Part shown: positions 61,634 to 64,000 of the stretch, in pieces
Position numbering within the stretch: the stretch's first letter is position 1
Layout of the letters: every line of letters begins with the position of its first letter
Assembly: GCA_019828595.1 (NCBI GenBank)
Contig: JAHQRK010000017.1
Coordinates: 372,001-436,000 of the forward strand
Length of the DNA stretch: 64,000 nt
Source of the DNA: Aphanomyces cochlioides
Lineage: Eukaryota > Oomycota > Saprolegniomycetes > Saprolegniales > Verrucalvaceae
Reading direction: 5' to 3'
Notes under the pieces: model-generated
Seen by the model: the letters and a program-made list of their open reading frames with translations, nothing else
The model's database searches: none
What the model was told of the DNA's origin: nothing
Translations under genes and position numbers: made by a program

Positions 61634-64000
61634 TTAAATGAGTTGTATTAACCTTATTTTTGAGCAAAGGCCCTAATGACTTACTAATTTGCCTCGTACT
61701 GTATAAATAGAACTTGGAAAACAGAATATGGCAAAGTGGTCATTGAACAGGAGATGAAGTGAGTGAGCCGTCAGCTCTCTCATGAAACGACGCTGTTAGG
61801 AATGATGTGTTGACGTAACCAGGGGTCCGAAGATAGATGCTTGAGCACATTGAATACCTTGGTGTATCCCTTCTTGAGAGGGAGATCAACCAGGAGCTGT
61901 TGTAGATGTAGCTTGATCAAAGAGGCAGCATGAATGGCAACTTCCATCGGACTCTTCGCTGTGAGGTCGGGTCGAAAGGTGCGATCGGCACGTTGGAGCC
62001 ATATTTGATAATACACGCAGGCTCGGACAATCGGCCAGATCTTCAGATAGCCACGGATGTAGTATCCATCGGACGGCTTGGGCGTCTCGTAGAACATTTC
62101 CAGACACGTGGACGGAAAGGAACACTCGAGCAGTCGCTGGATCGCCTTGAAGAAATACCAAACAGATTGACCATATCCACAAGAGAACAGGAAATGCTCG
62201 TACGTCTCATTGACACGACAGAAGACACACGTCGGCTTGGGGTCTTGGTACTGAAACAGATATTGCATGGCGTTGGCGCGGAGAAGGGTCTTGAAAAAGA
62301 ACTCTCCATATCGAGGGAGAATGTGGTCGGGTTGGAGGAAGGCGGCAAGTTGGGTAAGGCGCTTGGGGTCTTCGTAAAAGTTGGATGGCAGGTTGAGATG
62401 CTTGGTAGGAAGAATGGACGAGCTGGCAGCTGGAGAAGCTCTGATCTTAGCCGATTTCGAAGTCGCAAGCGCCAACAAGATCGGACTCGAGTCAGGGTGA
62501 ATTATCCAGTGCCATTCCATCCATTCAGAGCTAGGCGTCGGCAAGTGGAACACGGGAGCATCCTCTTCAGAAACAATCTCAAACAATCGTGATAACTTGG
62601 TCACCAAGATTGAGATCCATTGTTTCGTTGGAGGGACAAAATTGGCTTGGCGGCAGGCACGGTTGATTTTGTCGAACAAGATCGAAGCTGGCCAAACTCG
62701 CTGACACGGAGTCAACAAATGCGACAACTTCGTGATGTGAAGCGAAGCCAATACATTGGCTTGGTCTTGCGTCGATGTAGAGCACTGATCGTATAGGTCT
62801 TCGAGTCCAGGCAGATACGAGTTGTGCCAAAGGGGAACATCCAAAGATGAGATGTGATTTGGACAGCCGTACGGAGTCCAGCGGGATTCAAACCAGCTAC
62901 TCAATAAGGCTTTCCACATTGGAGTGATATTGGGATTCTTGTACAGTTATCTGATGAATGCAGAAGAGCCATTTGCCAAGAGGAGATCTCGGGGGGAACC
63001 CCATGGATGAAAAGCCTTCTCGAGGAGAGTATAGCCCGGCGTAATCCAGGCGGACATGGCAGACTTGCGGGGTGGGGTGGTGATGGCTTGAATGCATCTG
63101 ATCATGACAGAGCGGTTGTGTTGTTGCCATAAAGCAAGTGCATGGTGCAGGCCTAAGCCACCGGACTTCTTCGGCATGAATATGATCTCCTTTTTGATCA
63201 AACGGAGGCCATGGACAGAGGAGGATGGGTTGATTTCTTCACCATGCATAAATTGAAGCATGGCCTTGTCGATCTTTTTGGCCAGGTCTTTGTCGGCAGG
63301 GACAAAAGCCAGTTGGTACCATAACACAGGCAGACATATGCTGTGCAGGATAGTGACTTTTCCGGCCATGGTTCGAGCCTTGTAGAGCCACAAAGACAAG
63401 CGAGCCACAAACTTCTCAAACACGTAATTGAAACGTGCCAATGGAGAAAGATTGGGCGCAACCAAGATACCAAGAGCCTTCACGGGACTGTCGGAAGTAA
63501 CTTGTAGTGAGGCAAGGTTCCCATTCAACTGGCTGTAGGTCAGAATTTGGGTCTTGTCTACGTTGAGTCGGAAACCAGACTTGTCGCAAAAGGTTTGAAC
63601 CAATGCAAGCTGCCGGTGGAGGCACGTCTCATTTGCCGCATAGAGTTGCGAGTCGTCGGCAAAGTAACTCCCAGTGTGGTAGCGATCCCCACACTTGATG
63701 CCATAGTTGGAGTGTTGCCGTAGGAGTTGGCACATCGGTTCCAAAGCGATCACAAACAGAAGTGGCGACAGTGGATCACCTTGCAACACACCGCGTGAGA
63801 TGTGAACTGGCTTGGACAAGAAGCCGTTCACCAAGATGCGAGACTTGCGGCCCGAGTACAGTACGCGAACCATGTCAACAAAGGTTTCGGGAAAGCCATA
63901 GTGACGGAGGACGCGGAGCAAGTACGCGTGGTCCACGCGATCAAAAGCTTTCTCAAAGTCAAGCAGTGCCACCATCGAGGACGGACTGTGTAGTTTGATG
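61634..64000 (-). mobile_element. E18: LINE copy running off the right edge
   Basis: 3' UTR and ORF2 from the C-terminus to the RT core. The junction TCTGTGGG is the only one with GGG rather than TGG or AGG, and two following T bases are shared with the host. It shares the hairpin variant GTCAGCTCTCT and CTAGGCGTCGG with E12. Confidence 0.92.
61780..64000 (-). pseudogene. ORF2 of E18, nonsense codon, cut by window edge
   Basis: Contains RT motifs DFEKAFD, QGDPLSP and FADD and the zinc motif. A single C-to-T change turns CAA (Gln, in FIRQLY) into TAA at 62947-62949, ending the protein after the RT domain and removing the C-terminal region. The endonuclease part lies beyond the window. Confidence 0.88.

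Noticed and set aside
62947..62949. Non-standard code in which UAA means Gln (ORF1 UAA, and CAA to TAA in E18)
   Set aside because: Gln is otherwise encoded only by CAA and CAG in the long ORFs, so the standard code fits better. E18 is simply a nonsense mutation.
58784..62949. RIP-like C-to-T mutation of repeats
   Set aside because: Only two C-to-T nonsense changes, in different contexts (CpG in E16, CpA in E18), and the copies remain highly alike. There is no mass mutation.
1..64000. Bacterial or phage accessory region, CRISPR or group II intron
   Set aside because: The reverse transcriptase is fused to an APE endonuclease and a LINE-type zinc motif. There is no intron RNA, no spacer array and no bacterial gene.

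Overview
The window is eukaryotic. Essentially all 64,000 bases come from one family of non-LTR (LINE-type) retrotransposon, in copies inserted into one another. I see no host gene, tRNA, rRNA, CRISPR array or bacterial-type feature. The element encodes a long ORF1 protein (about 1,010 aa, no recognised family) and an ORF2 protein (1,351 aa). ORF2 has an APE-type endonuclease, an L1/Tx1-like reverse transcriptase and a C-terminal CX2CX7HX4C zinc motif. Genes are intronless and use the standard code at roughly 50% GC. The protein style suggests a protist such as an oomycete, but that is a low-confidence inference. Such a pure nested block would fit heterochromatin, for example a centromeric or subtelomeric region.

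Element anatomy, using the complete copy at 15801-23171 (minus strand): 61-nt 5' UTR, ORF1, 78-nt spacer, ORF2, 146-nt 3' UTR, no poly(A) tail. The 3' UTR starts with a perfect 9-bp hairpin that includes the ORF2 stop codon. It also carries a 21-nt stretch complementary at 19 of 21 positions to the first 21 nt of the element, and ends in a GGTTAA/TTAACC hairpin. ORF1, spacer and ORF2 share one frame, interrupted only by a single UAA.

Layout (E1-E18 are my labels): E1 (-) 1-690; E2 (+) 693-4438; E3 (-) 4439-11700, holding the 5'-truncated E4 (-) 8770-10253; E5 (-) 11701-15204; E6 (+) 15205-25212, holding full-length E7 (-) 15801-23171; E8 (+) 25214-47294, holding E9 (+) 28267-28658, E10 (+) 29857-30860 and E11 (-) 31065-46907; E11 holds E12 (-) 31294-45587, which holds full-length E13 (-) 38184-45559; E14 (-) 47295-47673; E15 (+) 47674-48318; E16 (-) 48319-61633, holding full-length E17 (-) 50859-58238; E18 (-) 61634-64000. 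At the right edge ten elements are still open (E1>E2>E3>E5>E6>E8>E14>E15>E16>E18), so their other halves should lie beyond the window.

Eight insertions have both ends visible, and all eight have target-site duplications of 14-16 bp. All thirteen visible 3' junctions abut a host GG (TGG in eleven), which implies a target preference and probably primer-template pairing at the start of reverse transcription. E7 and E17 have both ORFs intact and could be autonomous. The other copies are truncated, interrupted, frameshifted or carry nonsense mutations.
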